Shown: in pieces, positions 33,792 to 43,631 of the stretch
How the letters are laid out: each line of letters begins with the position of its first letter
How positions within the stretch are numbered: the stretch's first letter is position 1
Assembly: GCF_017569225.1 (NCBI RefSeq)
Contig: NZ_CP071868.1
Span: 1,612,001-1,676,000 of the forward strand
DNA length: 64,000 nucleotides
Source of the DNA: Pengzhenrongella sicca
Lineage (GTDB): Bacteria; Actinomycetota; Actinomycetes; Actinomycetales; Cellulomonadaceae
Direction of reading: 5' to 3'
The notes under the pieces: model-generated
Told to the model about the DNA's origin: nothing
The model's input: only the letters and a program-made list of their open reading frames with translations
Database searches by the model: none
Translations under genes and position numbers: made by a program

Positions 33792-35126
33792 ATGTCAGTA
33801 GCCCCTCAGCAGCCGTCCGCCGTCACCGCGCAGGACGAGGTCACCGGGATCTGCCAGGACCTGCTGCGGATCGACTCGTCCAACTACGGCGACGGGTCCG
33901 GCCCCGGCGAGCGCGCCGCGGCCGAGTACGTGATGGCCTCGCTCACCGAGGTCGGGCTCGACCCGGAGTACTTCGAGTCGGCGCCGGGCCGGGCGAACGT
34001 CGTGGTCCGGCTGCCCGGGACCGATCGGGCCCGGCCCGCGCTCGTGCTCCACGGCCACCTCGACGTCGTGCCCGCCCAGGCCGACGAGTGGCAGGTCGAC
34101 CCGTTCGCGGGCGAGGAGCGGGACGGGCTCCTTTGGGGGCGCGGCGCCGTCGACATGAAGGACATGGACGCGATGATCCTCGCGGTCGTCCGGCAGTACG
34201 CGCGCGAGGGGCGCCGCCCGGCCCGTGACGTCGTCATCGGCATGTTCGCGGACGAGGAGGCCGGCGGCGTCTTCGGCGCGCGCTGGGCCGTCGACAACCG
34301 CCCGGACCTGTTCGAGGGCGCGACCGAGGCGATCAGCGAGGTCGGCGGGTTCTCGGTCGAGATCGCGGGCCAGCGCGCCTACCTCCTGCAGACCGCCGAG
34401 AAGGGGCTCGCCTGGCTGCGCCTGGTCGCGGACGGCCGCGCGGGGCACGGCAGCCAGGTCAACCACGACAACGCCGTGACCCACGTCGCGGCCGCGGTCG
34501 CGCGGATCGGGCAGCACGCGTGGCCGCTCGCGCTGACGCCGACCGTGCGCCGGCTCCTCGACGGGGTCGCCCAGCTCACGGGCCGGCGCTTCGACCCGGA
34601 GGACCCCGACGGCATCGACGCGCTCGTGGCCGAGCTCGGCACGGCCGCGCGCTTCGTAGGCGCGACGATCCGCACCACCGCCAACCCGACGCAGCTCGGG
34701 GCCGGCTACAAGGCGAACGTGATCCCCGGCCGCGCGGAGGCGACCGTCGACCTGCGCTACGTGCCCGGGCACGGGCAGGAGGCGCTCGCGACGATCGAGC
34801 GGCTCGCGGGGGAGCACGTGCGCCTCGAGGCCATCCACCGCGACATCGCGCTCGAGGTCCCGTTCGAGGGTGATCTCGTGGACGCGATGGTCGCGGCGGT
34901 CCAGGCCGAGGACCCGGGCGCGCTCGTGCTGCCGTACACGCTGTCGGCCGGGACCGACAACAAGTCCCTGTCCCGGCTCGGCATCGCCGGGTACGGGTTC
35001 GCCCCGCTGCGGTTGCCGGCCGACCTCGACTTCGCCGGGATGTTCCACGGCGTGGACGAGCGCGTGCCGGTCGAGGCCCTGACGTTCGGCGTCCGCGTGC
35101 TGGACCGCCTGCTGCGAACCTGCTGA
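33792..35126 (+). CDS. M20-family metallopeptidase (dipeptidase/deacylase type)
   Basis: 444-residue di-zinc hydrolase. Zinc ligands and catalytic residues are visible in LHGHLDVVPA (His, Asp), WGRGAVDMKDMDAM (bridging Asp), ADEEAGG (catalytic Glu and Glu ligand) and the C-terminal FHGVDERV (His). The dimerisation or lid domain is in the middle (about 195-320, with GHGSQVNHDNAV). Its neighbours (DUF5703, uppP, mshC) match the order I recall around Rv2141c in M. tuberculosis. The substrate is probably a peptide or N-acyl amino acid. Confidence 0.9.
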   Translation: MSVAPQQPSAVTAQDEVTGICQDLLRIDSSNYGDGSGPGERAAAEYVMASLTEVGLDPEYFESAPGRANVVVRLPGTDRARPALVLHGHLDVVPAQADEWQVDPFAGEERDGLLWGRGAVDMKDMDAMILAVVRQYAREGRRPARDVVIGMFADEEAGGVFGARWAVDNRPDLFEGATEAISEVGGFSVEIAGQRAYLLQTAEKGLAWLRLVADGRAGHGSQVNHDNAVTHVAAAVARIGQHAWPLALTPTVRRLLDGVAQLTGRRFDPEDPDGIDALVAELGTAARFVGATIRTTANPTQLGAGYKANVIPGRAEATVDLRYVPGHGQEALATIERLAGEHVRLEAIHRDIALEVPFEGDLVDAMVAAVQAEDPGALVLPYTLSAGTDNKSLSRLGIAGYGFAPLRLPADLDFAGMFHGVDERVPVEALTFGVRVLDRLLRTC

Positions 35127-35154
35127 GCGGGAAACCGGGCAGCGCGCGGGCGGC

Positions 35155-35418
35155 TCAGCCGCGCCCGTCGTCGATCAACGCGTAGTCGAGCGTGCTGCGC
35201 ACCCGGATCGTCTTGCGCCGCAGCCACACCTTGCGCTCGCCGCCGGCGAAGAGCCGGGTCCGTGCGAGCTCCCAGCGGCCGTACTCTGCCTGCTCGGTCA
35301 GCATGCGCCGCGCGTCGTTGCCGCTCGTGCTCGGCGGGAGCCGGAGCACGCGGTACTCGTACTCGCCGCCCTTGGCGGCCCATCCGGTGCGGGCTCGTCC
35401 TGTGACGCTGTCGTTCAT
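35155..35418 (-). CDS. DUF5703-family small protein
   Basis: 87-residue protein with the conserved core GGEYEYRVLRLPPSTSGNDARRMLTEQAEYGRWELARTRLF followed by KVWLRRKTIRVRST. It is small, basic and soluble, with no known function, and usually found near the mshC-uppP region in Actinobacteria. Convergent with the M20 peptidase gene with a 28-bp gap. Confidence 0.85.
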   Translation of the reverse strand: MNDSVTGRARTGWAAKGGEYEYRVLRLPPSTSGNDARRMLTEQAEYGRWELARTRLFAGGERKVWLRRKTIRVRSTLDYALIDDGRG

Positions 35419-35509
35419 GCGCGCTCCGTCCTCGGTGCCGTCTCGGTCTCGTCGGGTGCCGGCCGTCTCCGGGCCATGGTCGAGCGTGCCATTGTGCGCC
35501 GAGCGGCGC

Positions 35510-35515
35510 TACCGT
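35510..35515 (+). promoter_or_regulatory. -10 element for a leaderless transcript
   Basis: TACCGT, seven bases, then the ATG at 35523. Confidence 0.4.
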
Positions 35516-35522
35516 CTAGAGC

Positions 35523-35861
35523 ATGACCGTCGATCCGCGCGCCGCCCTGGACCGCCTCGTTGCTGCACTTGAAGGCCACTATCACGCGATCTCGTCGCGC
35601 CGTCGAGACGACGATCCCGCCGTCGACGACGCCTACGACGTGCTGGCGGACGCGTTCGAGGCGTACGACGACGCCCTGAGCGTGGTCTACGGCGAGAGCA
35701 CGCCGTTCGACCTCGTGGACGAGGAGGACGAGGACGACGACGACTCCGGCGACGAGGACCGCCTGCCGGAGGAGTCGTTCGAGGACGAGTACGACGACGT
35801 CGTGCTCGTCGACGACGCGAACGCGCTGTCCGCGGGCGAGGGTGCGCGCTCGCCGCAGTAG
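35523..35861 (+). CDS. small acidic protein of unknown function
   Basis: 112-residue highly acidic protein. The N-terminal half (RAALDRLVAALEGHYHAI, then DDAYDVLADAFEAYDDALSVVYG) looks helical and is the more conserved-looking part. The rest is an Asp/Glu-rich stretch of about 45 residues. Similar proteins in Cellulomonas-like genomes are labelled primosome-related, but nothing here supports that. No transmembrane segment or signal peptide. It appears to be transcribed without a leader from its own promoter. Confidence 0.7.
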   Translation: MTVDPRAALDRLVAALEGHYHAISSRRRDDDPAVDDAYDVLADAFEAYDDALSVVYGESTPFDLVDEEDEDDDDSGDEDRLPEESFEDEYDDVVLVDDANALSAGEGARSPQ

Positions 35862-35879
35862 CTGCCGCCGTCGAGGGCG

Positions 35880-36842
35880 TCAGCGGCGCTCGGGGTAGCC
35901 GACCGCGGGCGCGCTGACCTCGTCGAGCGCGTGCACGATTTCGGGCGGCAGCTCGAGGTCGATCGCGGCGAGCGAGCCGCGCAGCTGCGCGGCCGTCCGC
36001 GCGCCGACGATCGCGGACGTGACGGACGCGCGCACGCGCATCCAGGCGAGGGCGACCTCGAGCGGCGAGCGGCCCAGGCCCTGGGCCGCGGTGGCTACGG
36101 CCTCGACGACCGCGAGCGAGCCGTCGCCGAGGTACGGCTCGACGAAGCCGGCGAGGTGCGGCGAGGCCGCGCGCGAGTCCGCCGGGATCGTGCGACGGTA
36201 CTTGCCGGTCAGCACGCCTCGCCCGAGGGGCGACCACGCGAGGACGCCGACGCCGAGGTCGGTCGCGGCGGGAAGCACCTCGCGCTCGATCCCGCGCTGC
36301 AGCAGCGAGTACTCGACCTCCACGGCGGCGAGGCCGCAGTCGTCGCCGAGCAGCGTCGCCGCGCGGGCCGTCTGCCAACCCGGGTGGTTGGACAGCCCGA
36401 CGTAGCGTGCGCGGCCGCTCGTGACGGCCTGGCGCAGCGCCGAGACGGTCTCCGTCAGCGGCGTGCGCGGATCGGGCGTCTGCACGAGCCAGAGGTCGAC
36501 GTGGTCGGTGCGCAGGCGCGCGAGGGAGCCGTCGAGGGAGTCCAGCAGGGCGCCGCGGGAGGCGTCGACCACCCCGCCGGCGGTCGTGCGGCGGACGCCG
36601 CCCTTCGTGCAGAGCACGACCTCGTCGCGCGGCACCACGGTGCCGAGCAGCGTGCCGATCAGCGCCTCGGACGCGCCGTCGGCGTACGACGCCGCGGTGT
36701 CCAGCAGGGTCCCGCCCGCGTCGACGAAGTCACGCAGCTGCTCGGCAGCCTCGTGCTCGTCGGTGTCCCGGCTCCACGTCATCGTGCCAAGGCCGAGGTG
36801 GGAGACCCGCAAGCCGGTCCGGCCGAGCTGCCGCTGTTCCAT
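35880..36842 (-). CDS. aldo/keto reductase
   Basis: 320-residue NADPH-dependent oxidoreductase with a TIM-barrel fold. Motifs are GRTGLRVSHLGLGTMTW, LLDTAASYADGASEALIG (Asp and Tyr of the tetrad), VVLCTKGG (Lys) and YVGLSNHPGWQ. At the fourth tetrad position the motif reads DLWLVQTPDP, with Gln instead of the usual His, which could alter substrate or rate. The C-terminal NADPH-binding region SPLEVALAWMRVRASVTSAIVGARTAAQL is intact. It is divergent from uppP. Substrate unknown. Confidence 0.9.
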   Translation of the reverse strand: MEQRQLGRTGLRVSHLGLGTMTWSRDTDEHEAAEQLRDFVDAGGTLLDTAASYADGASEALIGTLLGTVVPRDEVVLCTKGGVRRTTAGGVVDASRGALLDSLDGSLARLRTDHVDLWLVQTPDPRTPLTETVSALRQAVTSGRARYVGLSNHPGWQTARAATLLGDDCGLAAVEVEYSLLQRGIEREVLPAATDLGVGVLAWSPLGRGVLTGKYRRTIPADSRAASPHLAGFVEPYLGDGSLAVVEAVATAAQGLGRSPLEVALAWMRVRASVTSAIVGARTAAQLRGSLAAIDLELPPEIVHALDEVSAPAVGYPERR

Positions 36843-36849
36843 GGGCGTG

Positions 36850-36855
36850 AACCTA
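36850..36855 (-). promoter_or_regulatory. -10 element for a leaderless transcript
   Basis: On the minus strand TAGGTT is followed by seven bases and the ATG of the aldo/keto reductase gene. Confidence 0.4.
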
Positions 36856-36897
36856 CCCGCCCGGCCGGAGGCGGTCCGGCCAGGCCCTCGTCGTGGG

Positions 36898-36903
36898 TAC
36901 TCT
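36898..36903 (+). promoter_or_regulatory. -10 element for a near-leaderless transcript
   Basis: TACTCT, eight bases, then the ATG of uppP at 36912. Confidence 0.35.
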
Positions 36904-36911
36904 TTCGGCCC

Positions 36912-37799
36912 ATGGACGTCGTGGGTACACAGATGAGCGCGTGGGCGGCAATCTTCCTCGGGCTGGTCCAGGGGCTCACCGAGTTCCTGCCGATCTCCTC
37001 GAGCGCGCACCTGCGAATCGTGGGCGAGCTGATCGGGGTGGGCGACCCCGGGGCTGCCTTCACCGCGATCACCCAGATCGGCACCGAGGCCGCCGTCCTG
37101 ATCTACTTCCGCCGGGACATCGCACGGATCTGCACCGCGTGGTGGCGCGCGATCCGCGGGGAGCACGGGACCGACCGGGCCGCACGCCTCGGCGCGCACG
37201 ACATCGACGCGCGGATGGGCTGGTACATCGGTCTCGGGAGCATCCCGATCGTCGTGCTCGGCCTGCTGTTTCAGGACGCGATCGAGGAGTCGTTCCGCAA
37301 CCTCTACCTCATCGCGGGCACGCTCACGGTGTTCGGCCTCTTGCTCGGTTGGGCGGACCGCCGCGGCGCGAAGGTGAAGCCGCTGACGGCGCTGAACCCG
37401 CGCGACGCGGTCGTGTTCGGGTTCGCCCAGGCGATGGCGCTCGTGCCGGGGGTCTCCCGCTCGGGCGGCACGATCACCGCGGGCCTGCTGCTGGGCTACA
37501 CGCGCGAGGCGGCGGCGCGGTACTCGTTCCTGCTCGCCTTGCCGGCCGTGCTCGGCTCGGGGGTGTTCCAGCTCGTCAAGAGCCTCGACGCGTTCGGCAC
37601 CCCGGGCACCCCCAGCCTGGGCGCGACGCTGATCGCGACGTTGGTCGCCTTCGTGGTCGGGTACGTCGTCATCATCGCGTTCCTCAAGATCGTGTCGAGC
37701 TACAGCTACCTGCCGTTCGTGATCTACCGGCTCGCGCTCGCGGCCGTGGTGCTCGTGCTGCTCGCCACGGGCGCGCTCTCCGCGCTGCCGCCCACCTGA
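36912..37799 (+). CDS. uppP: undecaprenyl-diphosphatase
   Basis: 295-residue membrane phosphatase (BacA/UppP) that recycles the lipid carrier for cell-wall synthesis by converting undecaprenyl diphosphate to the monophosphate. The two inverted active-site repeats are visible: GLTEFLPISSSAHLRI near residue 20 and PGVSRSGGTITAG near 182. About eight transmembrane helices. The length is normal. It lies 59 bases before mshC, an adjacency seen in other Actinobacteria. The ATG at 36912 is preceded by a promoter-like hexamer instead of a ribosome-binding site. Confidence 0.96.
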   Translation: MDVVGTQMSAWAAIFLGLVQGLTEFLPISSSAHLRIVGELIGVGDPGAAFTAITQIGTEAAVLIYFRRDIARICTAWWRAIRGEHGTDRAARLGAHDIDARMGWYIGLGSIPIVVLGLLFQDAIEESFRNLYLIAGTLTVFGLLLGWADRRGAKVKPLTALNPRDAVVFGFAQAMALVPGVSRSGGTITAGLLLGYTREAAARYSFLLALPAVLGSGVFQLVKSLDAFGTPGTPSLGATLIATLVAFVVGYVVIIAFLKIVSSYSYLPFVIYRLALAAVVLVLLATGALSALPPT

Positions 37800-37846
37800 G
37801 GCCCGCCGGGGTCGAGGGCTCGATTCGCCCCGCCGGTGGCGCCGGT

Positions 37847-37852
37847 TAGGCT
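37847..37852 (+). promoter_or_regulatory. -10 element for a leaderless transcript
   Basis: TAGGCT, six bases, then the GTG of mshC at 37859. Confidence 0.5.
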
Positions 37853-37858
37853 TCCGGC

Positions 37859-39145
37859 GTGCATACCTGGCCCGCCCCGCAGATCCCGCAGCTCCCCGGA
37901 ACGGGCCTGCCGATCCGGGTTCGGGACACCACGACCGGCGAGCTCGCCGTCGCGGCGACCGGCCCCGGCGCCACGCTGTACGTCTGCGGCATCACGCCGT
38001 ACGACGCGACGCACCTCGGCCACGCGGCCACGTACGTCGCGTTCGACCTGCTCGTGCGGGGCTGGCTCGACGGCGGCCTGAGCGTCCGGTACGCCTCGAA
38101 CGTGACGGACGTCGACGACCCGCTGCTCGAGCGCGCCACCGCGACGGGGGTCGACTGGCGGGACCTCGCCGTCGACCAGACCGCGCTGTTCGCCGCCGAC
38201 ATGACCGCGCTCGGCGTGATCCCGCCCGACGTGTACCTCGGCGCCGTGGAGACGGTCCCGGAGGTCGCCGAGGCGGTGCGGGGGCTGCTTGCGGCCGGCG
38301 CCGCGTACCGCGTGCCAGTCGAACCCGGCGCCGGCGGCGCCGATCCGGCACTCGGCGACGTGTACGCCGACCTGTCCGCCGACGCGGCGTTCGGGGCGGT
38401 CACCCGGCTCGACCGGGCGCAGATGCTCGCGCTTTTCGCCGAGCGCGGCGGCGACCCGGACCGGCCGGGCAAGCGGGACCCGCTCGACCCGCTCCTGTGG
38501 CGGCGTGAGCGCGTGGGGGAGCCGGCCTGGGACGGCGGCGTGCTCGGCACCGGCCGGCCCGGCTGGCACATCGAGTGCGCGGTCATCGCCCGGGACGGGC
38601 TGGGGCTGCCGTTCGACGTCGAGGGCGGCGGCGTCGACCTGCGCTTCCCCCATCACGAGATGAGCACGTCGCATGCTCGCCTGCTCGGCGACGGCCGCGG
38701 CGCGGGCGTCCACGTCCACGCGGGGATGGTCGGCCTCGACGGCGCGAAGATGAGCAAGTCGCTGGGGAACCTCGTGCTGGTGTCGGCGCTGCGCGAGCAG
38801 GGCGTCGAGCCGATGGCGATCCGGCTTGCGCTGCTCGGGCACCACTACGCGGGCGACTGGGACTGGAAGGACAACGACCTCCTGTGCGCGCAGGAGCGGC
38901 TGGACCGGTGGCGCGGCGCCGTCTCGGGCAACGGCGGCCCGGACGCGACCGCGACGGTCGCGGCGATCCGCGCGGCGATCGCCGACGACCTCGACGCGCC
39001 GACCGCGCTCGCGGCGGTCGACCGCTGGGCGGACTCGGTCGTCGAGGGCGAGGCGAGCGGGTGGGACCTGTCCGACCCCCTCGTGGACGGCGCGCCCGGC
39101 CTGCTCGCGCGGGCGGTCAACGCGATCCTGGGCATCCGGCTCTGA
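37859..39145 (+). CDS. mshC: mycothiol synthesis ligase MshC
   Basis: 428-residue cysteine ligase that joins L-cysteine to glucosaminyl-inositol, the third enzyme of mycothiol synthesis. It is a cysteinyl-tRNA-synthetase-like protein without the anticodon-binding domain. Visible are [19 protein letters not shown] (zinc-binding Cys and HIGH-type motif), [11 protein letters not shown] (zinc ligand Cys), [11 protein letters not shown] and [10 protein letters not shown] (KMSKS loop). The N-terminal [16 protein letters not shown] is typical of MshC and absent from CysS. Its presence shows that the organism makes mycothiol. Confidence 0.95.
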   Translation: MHTWPAPQIPQLPGTGLPIRVRDTTTGELAVAATGPGATLYVCGITPYDATHLGHAATYVAFDLLVRGWLDGGLSVRYASNVTDVDDPLLERATATGVDWRDLAVDQTALFAADMTALGVIPPDVYLGAVETVPEVAEAVRGLLAAGAAYRVPVEPGAGGADPALGDVYADLSADAAFGAVTRLDRAQMLALFAERGGDPDRPGKRDPLDPLLWRRERVGEPAWDGGVLGTGRPGWHIECAVIARDGLGLPFDVEGGGVDLRFPHHEMSTSHARLLGDGRGAGVHVHAGMVGLDGAKMSKSLGNLVLVSALREQGVEPMAIRLALLGHHYAGDWDWKDNDLLCAQERLDRWRGAVSGNGGPDATATVAAIRAAIADDLDAPTALAAVDRWADSVVEGEASGWDLSDPLVDGAPGLLARAVNAILGIRL

Positions 39146-39154
39146 GCCAGACCC

Positions 39155-39228
39155 GCTAGCCGGCGGCGGTCCCGACCGGCTAGCCGGACGCGGTCCCGAC
39201 CGGCTAGCCGCCGGTGCCCGACCGGTCA
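39155..39228. repeat. 24-bp tandem repeat between convergent genes
   Basis: Units beginning GCTAGCCGG occur at 39155-39178 and 39179-39202 (24 bp). A 22-bp unit follows at 39203-39224 and a partial unit begins at 39225, which contains the stop codon of the minus-strand gene. CCGGCTAGCCGG at 39176-39187 is a perfect palindrome. Confidence 0.9.
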
Positions 39229-40080
39229 GCCGCCGGTGCCCTTGTCGCGGCGGCGCAGGTAGCGCTCGAACTCGCGGGCGATCGCCTCGCCGGTCGCCTC
39301 GGGCAGCTCGGCGGTGTCCTTGGCCTCCTCTAGCTGGCGCACGTACTCCGCGATCTCCGAGTCCTCGGAGGCGAGCTCGTCGACGCCGTGCTGCCACGCC
39401 GCCGAGTCGTCGGCCAGGTCGCCCAGGGGGACCGGTTCGCCGATGAGCTCCTCGATCCGGGTCAGCAGCGCGAGCGTCGCCTTGGGGGACGGCGCGTGCG
39501 CGACGTAGTGCGGGACCGCGGCCCACAGCGACAGCGCGCGCAGCCCGCGGGTCGCCGCCGCGTTCTGCAGGATCCCGACGATGCCGGTGGGGCCCTCGTA
39601 GGTGTTCGGCTCGACGCCGAGGATCGCCTGGACGTCCGGGTCCTCCGAGGTGGTCGTGACCGGGATCGGGCGCGTGTGGGGCACATCCGCGAGGAGCGCG
39701 CCGAGCGTCACGACGGAGCGGACCCCGAGGTTGGCGGCGATGTCGAGCAGCTCGGTGCAGTAGTGCCGCCAGCGCATCGAGGGTTCGATCCCGTGCACGA
39801 GCACCACGATGCGCCCGGTCCGCGGCGTCGTCAGGACGGACACCCGCGTCGTGGGCCAGGTGATCTCACGGGCGCCGGTCGGTCCCGCGGCGACCGTCGG
39901 CCGGTTCACCTGGAAGTCGTGGTAGTCCTCGGGGTCGAGCTGCGCGACCTCCTCGGCGCCCCAGACGTCGGCGAGGTGCTCAAGGGTCTGGCTCGCGGCG
40001 GCGCCGGCGTCGTTCCAGCCCTCGAACGCGGCCAGCATCACGGGCTCGCGCTCGGGCAGGTCGATCCCGGGTTCGGTCAT
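39226..40080 (-). CDS. PAC2-family protein (proteasome-assembly-chaperone-like)
   Basis: 284-residue PAC2 (proteasome assembly chaperone 2) family protein: VMLAAFEGWNDAGAAASQTLEHL, the central GIEPSMRWRHYCTELL and VVTLGALLADVPHTRPIPVT, and the late EGPTGIVGILQNAAA. Archaeal and eukaryotic relatives help assemble 20S proteasomes. In Actinobacteria the role is not settled, but it lies 3.5 kb from arc-dop-pup-prcBA here, as I recall for Rv2125 in M. tuberculosis. The C-terminus has an acidic-basic helical tail. The ATG lies nine bases after the stop of the RecB-type gene. Confidence 0.9.
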   Translation of the reverse strand: MTEPGIDLPEREPVMLAAFEGWNDAGAAASQTLEHLADVWGAEEVAQLDPEDYHDFQVNRPTVAAGPTGAREITWPTTRVSVLTTPRTGRIVVLVHGIEPSMRWRHYCTELLDIAANLGVRSVVTLGALLADVPHTRPIPVTTTSEDPDVQAILGVEPNTYEGPTGIVGILQNAAATRGLRALSLWAAVPHYVAHAPSPKATLALLTRIEELIGEPVPLGDLADDSAAWQHGVDELASEDSEIAEYVRQLEEAKDTAELPEATGEAIAREFERYLRRRDKGTGG

Positions 40081-40086
40081 CGCCCC

Positions 40087-40092
40087 AGCCTA
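40087..40092 (-). promoter_or_regulatory. possible -10 element overlapping an upstream stop codon
   Basis: On the minus strand TAGGCT lies six bases before the ATG of the PAC2 gene. Its TAG is also the stop codon of the RecB-type gene, so the match could be partly coincidental. Confidence 0.3.
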
Positions 40093-41100
40093 GGGCGCGG
40101 ATGTGCTGGGGCCGGGAGCGACGCCGATGGCGTGCTCGACGGCGCCCGCCGCCAGCTCCGGCGGCGTCCCGCCAAACTCGGGGCACAGGTCCTGGTGGGC
40201 GCACCAGGGGCACAAGGCGGACCGCCGCGGTCGCCAGGTGTTCGTCCGCGCCGCGGTCTCGATGTTCGCCCAGACCGAGCGGACCTTCCGCTCGACCGTC
40301 ACGAGCTCGGCCTCGGTCGGCGCGTGGCGCAGCACGTGCCCGTCGCCGAGGTAGACGAGCTGGAGCAGCCGGGGGATCTCGCCGCGCGTGCGCCACAGGA
40401 CGAGCGCGTAGAACCGCATCTGGAACAGGGCGGAGCCCTCGTAGCCCGCGCGCGGCGATCGACCGGTCTTGTAGTCCACGACCCGCATGGCGCCGCCGGG
40501 GGCCACATCGAGGCGATCGACGATCCCGCGCAGCAGCGGTCCGCCGTCGAGCTCCGTCTCGACGAACAGCTCGCGTTCGCGCGGCTCGAGCCGCGTCGGG
40601 TCCTCGAGCGTGAAGTAGGTGCCGACCAGGTCACCCGCGCTCGCGAGCCAGGCCTGCGTCGCGGCGTCGGACGTGAACAGGTCGGCGTACCGCGGCTCGG
40701 CCGCGCGGAGCTCGGCCCACTCGTCGGGCAGCATCGCGCGGGCGGCATCCGCGGTGCGCGCGATCGCAGGCGCGTCGTAGAGCTTCTCGAGCACCGAGTG
40801 CACGAGCGTGCCGCGGGCGGCGGCCTCGCTCGGCGGCTCGGGCAGCTTGTCGATCACCCGGAACCGGAACAGCAGCGGGCACTGCATGAAGTCGTTCGCG
40901 CGCGACGGCGACAGGCCCGGGCCGCCCCGCCCCGCGCCCCGGCCGCGGCCCGCCGCGGCCGGGGCGTCGGCGGAGGGGCCGTCGTCGGGCGCGACAGCGT
41001 CGAGCGGCGCGACGGCGTCGAGCGGCGCAGCGGGGTCGAGGGGCGCAGCGGGGTCCATGGGCACAGCGGGGTCGGCGGGCGCGACGGGTAGCAGGGGCAC
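40090..41100 (-). CDS. RecB-type PD-(D/E)XK nuclease with Fe-S cysteines
   Basis: 336-residue Cas4/RecB-like exonuclease. The nuclease core is GIVDRLDVAPGGAMRVVDYKTGRSP, with Asp and the xxK catalytic set (DYKTG), followed by QMRFYALVLW. One cysteine in FMQCPLLFRFR and three in CPWCAHQDLC give the C-n-C-x2-C-x5-C pattern of an iron-sulfur-stabilised AddB/Cas4 nuclease. The first 36 codons are six 18-bp repeats that start right at the GTG (41098-41100). The nearby gene order (RecB-like, M50, trmI, arc) is conserved in Actinobacteria. A genome-stability role is likely; partners are unknown. Confidence 0.88.
   Translation of the reverse strand: MPLLPVAPADPAVPMDPAAPLDPAAPLDAVAPLDAVAPDDGPSADAPAAAGRGRGAGRGGPGLSPSRANDFMQCPLLFRFRVIDKLPEPPSEAAARGTLVHSVLEKLYDAPAIARTADAARAMLPDEWAELRAAEPRYADLFTSDAATQAWLASAGDLVGTYFTLEDPTRLEPRERELFVETELDGGPLLRGIVDRLDVAPGGAMRVVDYKTGRSPRAGYEGSALFQMRFYALVLWRTRGEIPRLLQLVYLGDGHVLRHAPTEAELVTVERKVRSVWANIETAARTNTWRPRRSALCPWCAHQDLCPEFGGTPPELAAGAVEHAIGVAPGPSTSAP
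40991..41098. repeat. 18-bp in-frame tandem repeat at the start of the nuclease gene
   Basis: Six degenerate 18-bp units such as GCGACGGCGTCGAGCGGC run from 40991 to 41098, up to the start codon. On the minus strand they encode APLDAV and APLDPA units. Confidence 0.85.
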
Positions 41101-41106
41101 GGCTCG

Positions 41107-41112
41107 AGCGTA
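41107..41112 (-). promoter_or_regulatory. -10 element for a leaderless transcript
   Basis: On the minus strand TACGCT is followed by six bases and the GTG of the RecB-type gene, which supports that start. Confidence 0.45.
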
Positions 41113-41177
41113 AGCGCCGCCTGTGACACCGCGGGTGCGACGCACAGGTCGTTCGGCTGCCACCCAGGGTTGCGGCC

Positions 41178-41183
41178 TAGGCT
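41178..41183 (+). promoter_or_regulatory. -10 element for a leaderless transcript
   Basis: TAGGCT, six bases, then the ATG of the M50 gene at 41190. Confidence 0.5.
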
Positions 41184-41189
41184 GACGCG

Positions 41190-42341
41190 ATGACCGCCGC
41201 GAGCTCCCGTACCCGCCCTGCCGACGGGACCAAGGGGTGGGTGATCGGTCACGCCGCGGGCGCGCCGGTGATCCTCGCGCCGTCCTGGCTGGTCGCCGCC
41301 GTGGTGCTCACGATGCTCTTCGCGCCGACCGTGCGGTCGATCGCCCCCGAGATCGGCGACACGACCACCTACGTCGTCGCCCTGAGCTTCGTCGTGCTGC
41401 TGTTCGTGTCCGTCTTCCTGCACGAGCTCGCGCACGGCTTCACCGCGCGCGCGTGCGGCCTGCAGGTGCGCGAGTTCGCGATCACGCTCTGGGGCGGGCA
41501 CACGGCGTTCGGCGGCGCGGCGAGCCGCCCCGGGGCGAGCGCGCTGATCGCCGTCGTCGGCCCGCTGACCAACCTGGTCGTCGCGGGCGCCTGCTGGCTC
41601 GGCGCGCTGGCGGCCCCGGACGGCGGCCTGCTCGGCGTGATCGCCTACCTCAGCGCCGTCGCGAACGCGTTCGTCGCGGCGTTCAACCTCATCCCCGGAC
41701 TCCCGCTCGACGGCGGCCGGGTGCTCGAGGCGCTCGTGTGGCGGGTCTCGGGCGATCGCATCCGCGGCTCGATCGTGGCGGGCTGGGCGGGCCGGGTCGT
41801 GGCGGTCGTGTTCGCCGTCTGGGCCGTGGGGCTGCCGCTGCTGCGCGGCGAGGATCCCGACCTGTTCACGATCGGCTGGGCCGCCCTCATCGGCGCCTTC
41901 CTGTGGAGCGGCGCGACGGGCGCGATCCGCGGCGCGCAGTCGGAGCGCACGATCGGCGCGCTCACGGTGGCGGCCATCGCCCGTCCCGCCGTCGCCGTAC
42001 CGCTGAGCGCCTCGGTCGCGTTCGCCGAGTCCGCCCTCGTCTCTGCCGGGGCGGCCGAGGTCGTGCTGACCGGTCCGGACGGGCGTCCCGTCGCCTACGT
42101 CGACGCCGCCGCGGCGGCGGCCGTGCCGGGGCCGTCGCGCGCTGTGACGGCCGTGCACGCGGTCGCCGTGCCGCTGCCGCCGGGTGCGCTCGTCGACGGC
42201 CGCCTGGTCGGCGCCGAGCTCGTGCGCGCGGTCGGGCAGGGCGCGCGCACCTCGCCGGCCCTCGCGGTGCTGCTCGACGGCCAGGTCACGGGCCTGATCT
42301 TCGCGACCGACGTCGTCGCCGCCCTGAACCCGCGCGCGTAG
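41190..42341 (+). CDS. M50 site-2-protease-family membrane metalloprotease
   Basis: 383-residue intramembrane zinc protease. The zinc motif is FLHELAHGFTA near residue 78, and the second ligand is in NLIPGLPLDGGRVLEAL near 170. About six transmembrane helices make up the first 250 residues. The C-terminal 130 residues look like a CBS-pair-type regulatory domain (AVPLSASVAFAESALVSAGAAEVVLTGPDGRPVAYV). This is the architecture of Rip3-like S2P proteases. Targets are unknown; anti-sigma factors are common substrates in the family. It is divergent from the RecB-type gene. Confidence 0.92.
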   Translation: MTAASSRTRPADGTKGWVIGHAAGAPVILAPSWLVAAVVLTMLFAPTVRSIAPEIGDTTTYVVALSFVVLLFVSVFLHELAHGFTARACGLQVREFAITLWGGHTAFGGAASRPGASALIAVVGPLTNLVVAGACWLGALAAPDGGLLGVIAYLSAVANAFVAAFNLIPGLPLDGGRVLEALVWRVSGDRIRGSIVAGWAGRVVAVVFAVWAVGLPLLRGEDPDLFTIGWAALIGAFLWSGATGAIRGAQSERTIGALTVAAIARPAVAVPLSASVAFAESALVSAGAAEVVLTGPDGRPVAYVDAAAAAAVPGPSRAVTAVHAVAVPLPPGALVDGRLVGAELVRAVGQGARTSPALAVLLDGQVTGLIFATDVVAALNPRA

Positions 42342-43547
<1,206 letters not shown>

Positions 43548-43631
43548 CACGCGTGGTTAGGGTCTTCAGTAGGGAAGTCGGCAGCCGTCCGCGGCCGACC
43601 TCAAGACCCACAACGCACGAGGGGGTCTGCA

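Noticed and set aside
40090-41100. Cas4 of a CRISPR system
   Set aside because: The nuclease has the Cas4/RecB fold and cysteines, but no cas1, cas2 or repeats are nearby, and its neighbours match the conserved actinobacterial proteasome region.
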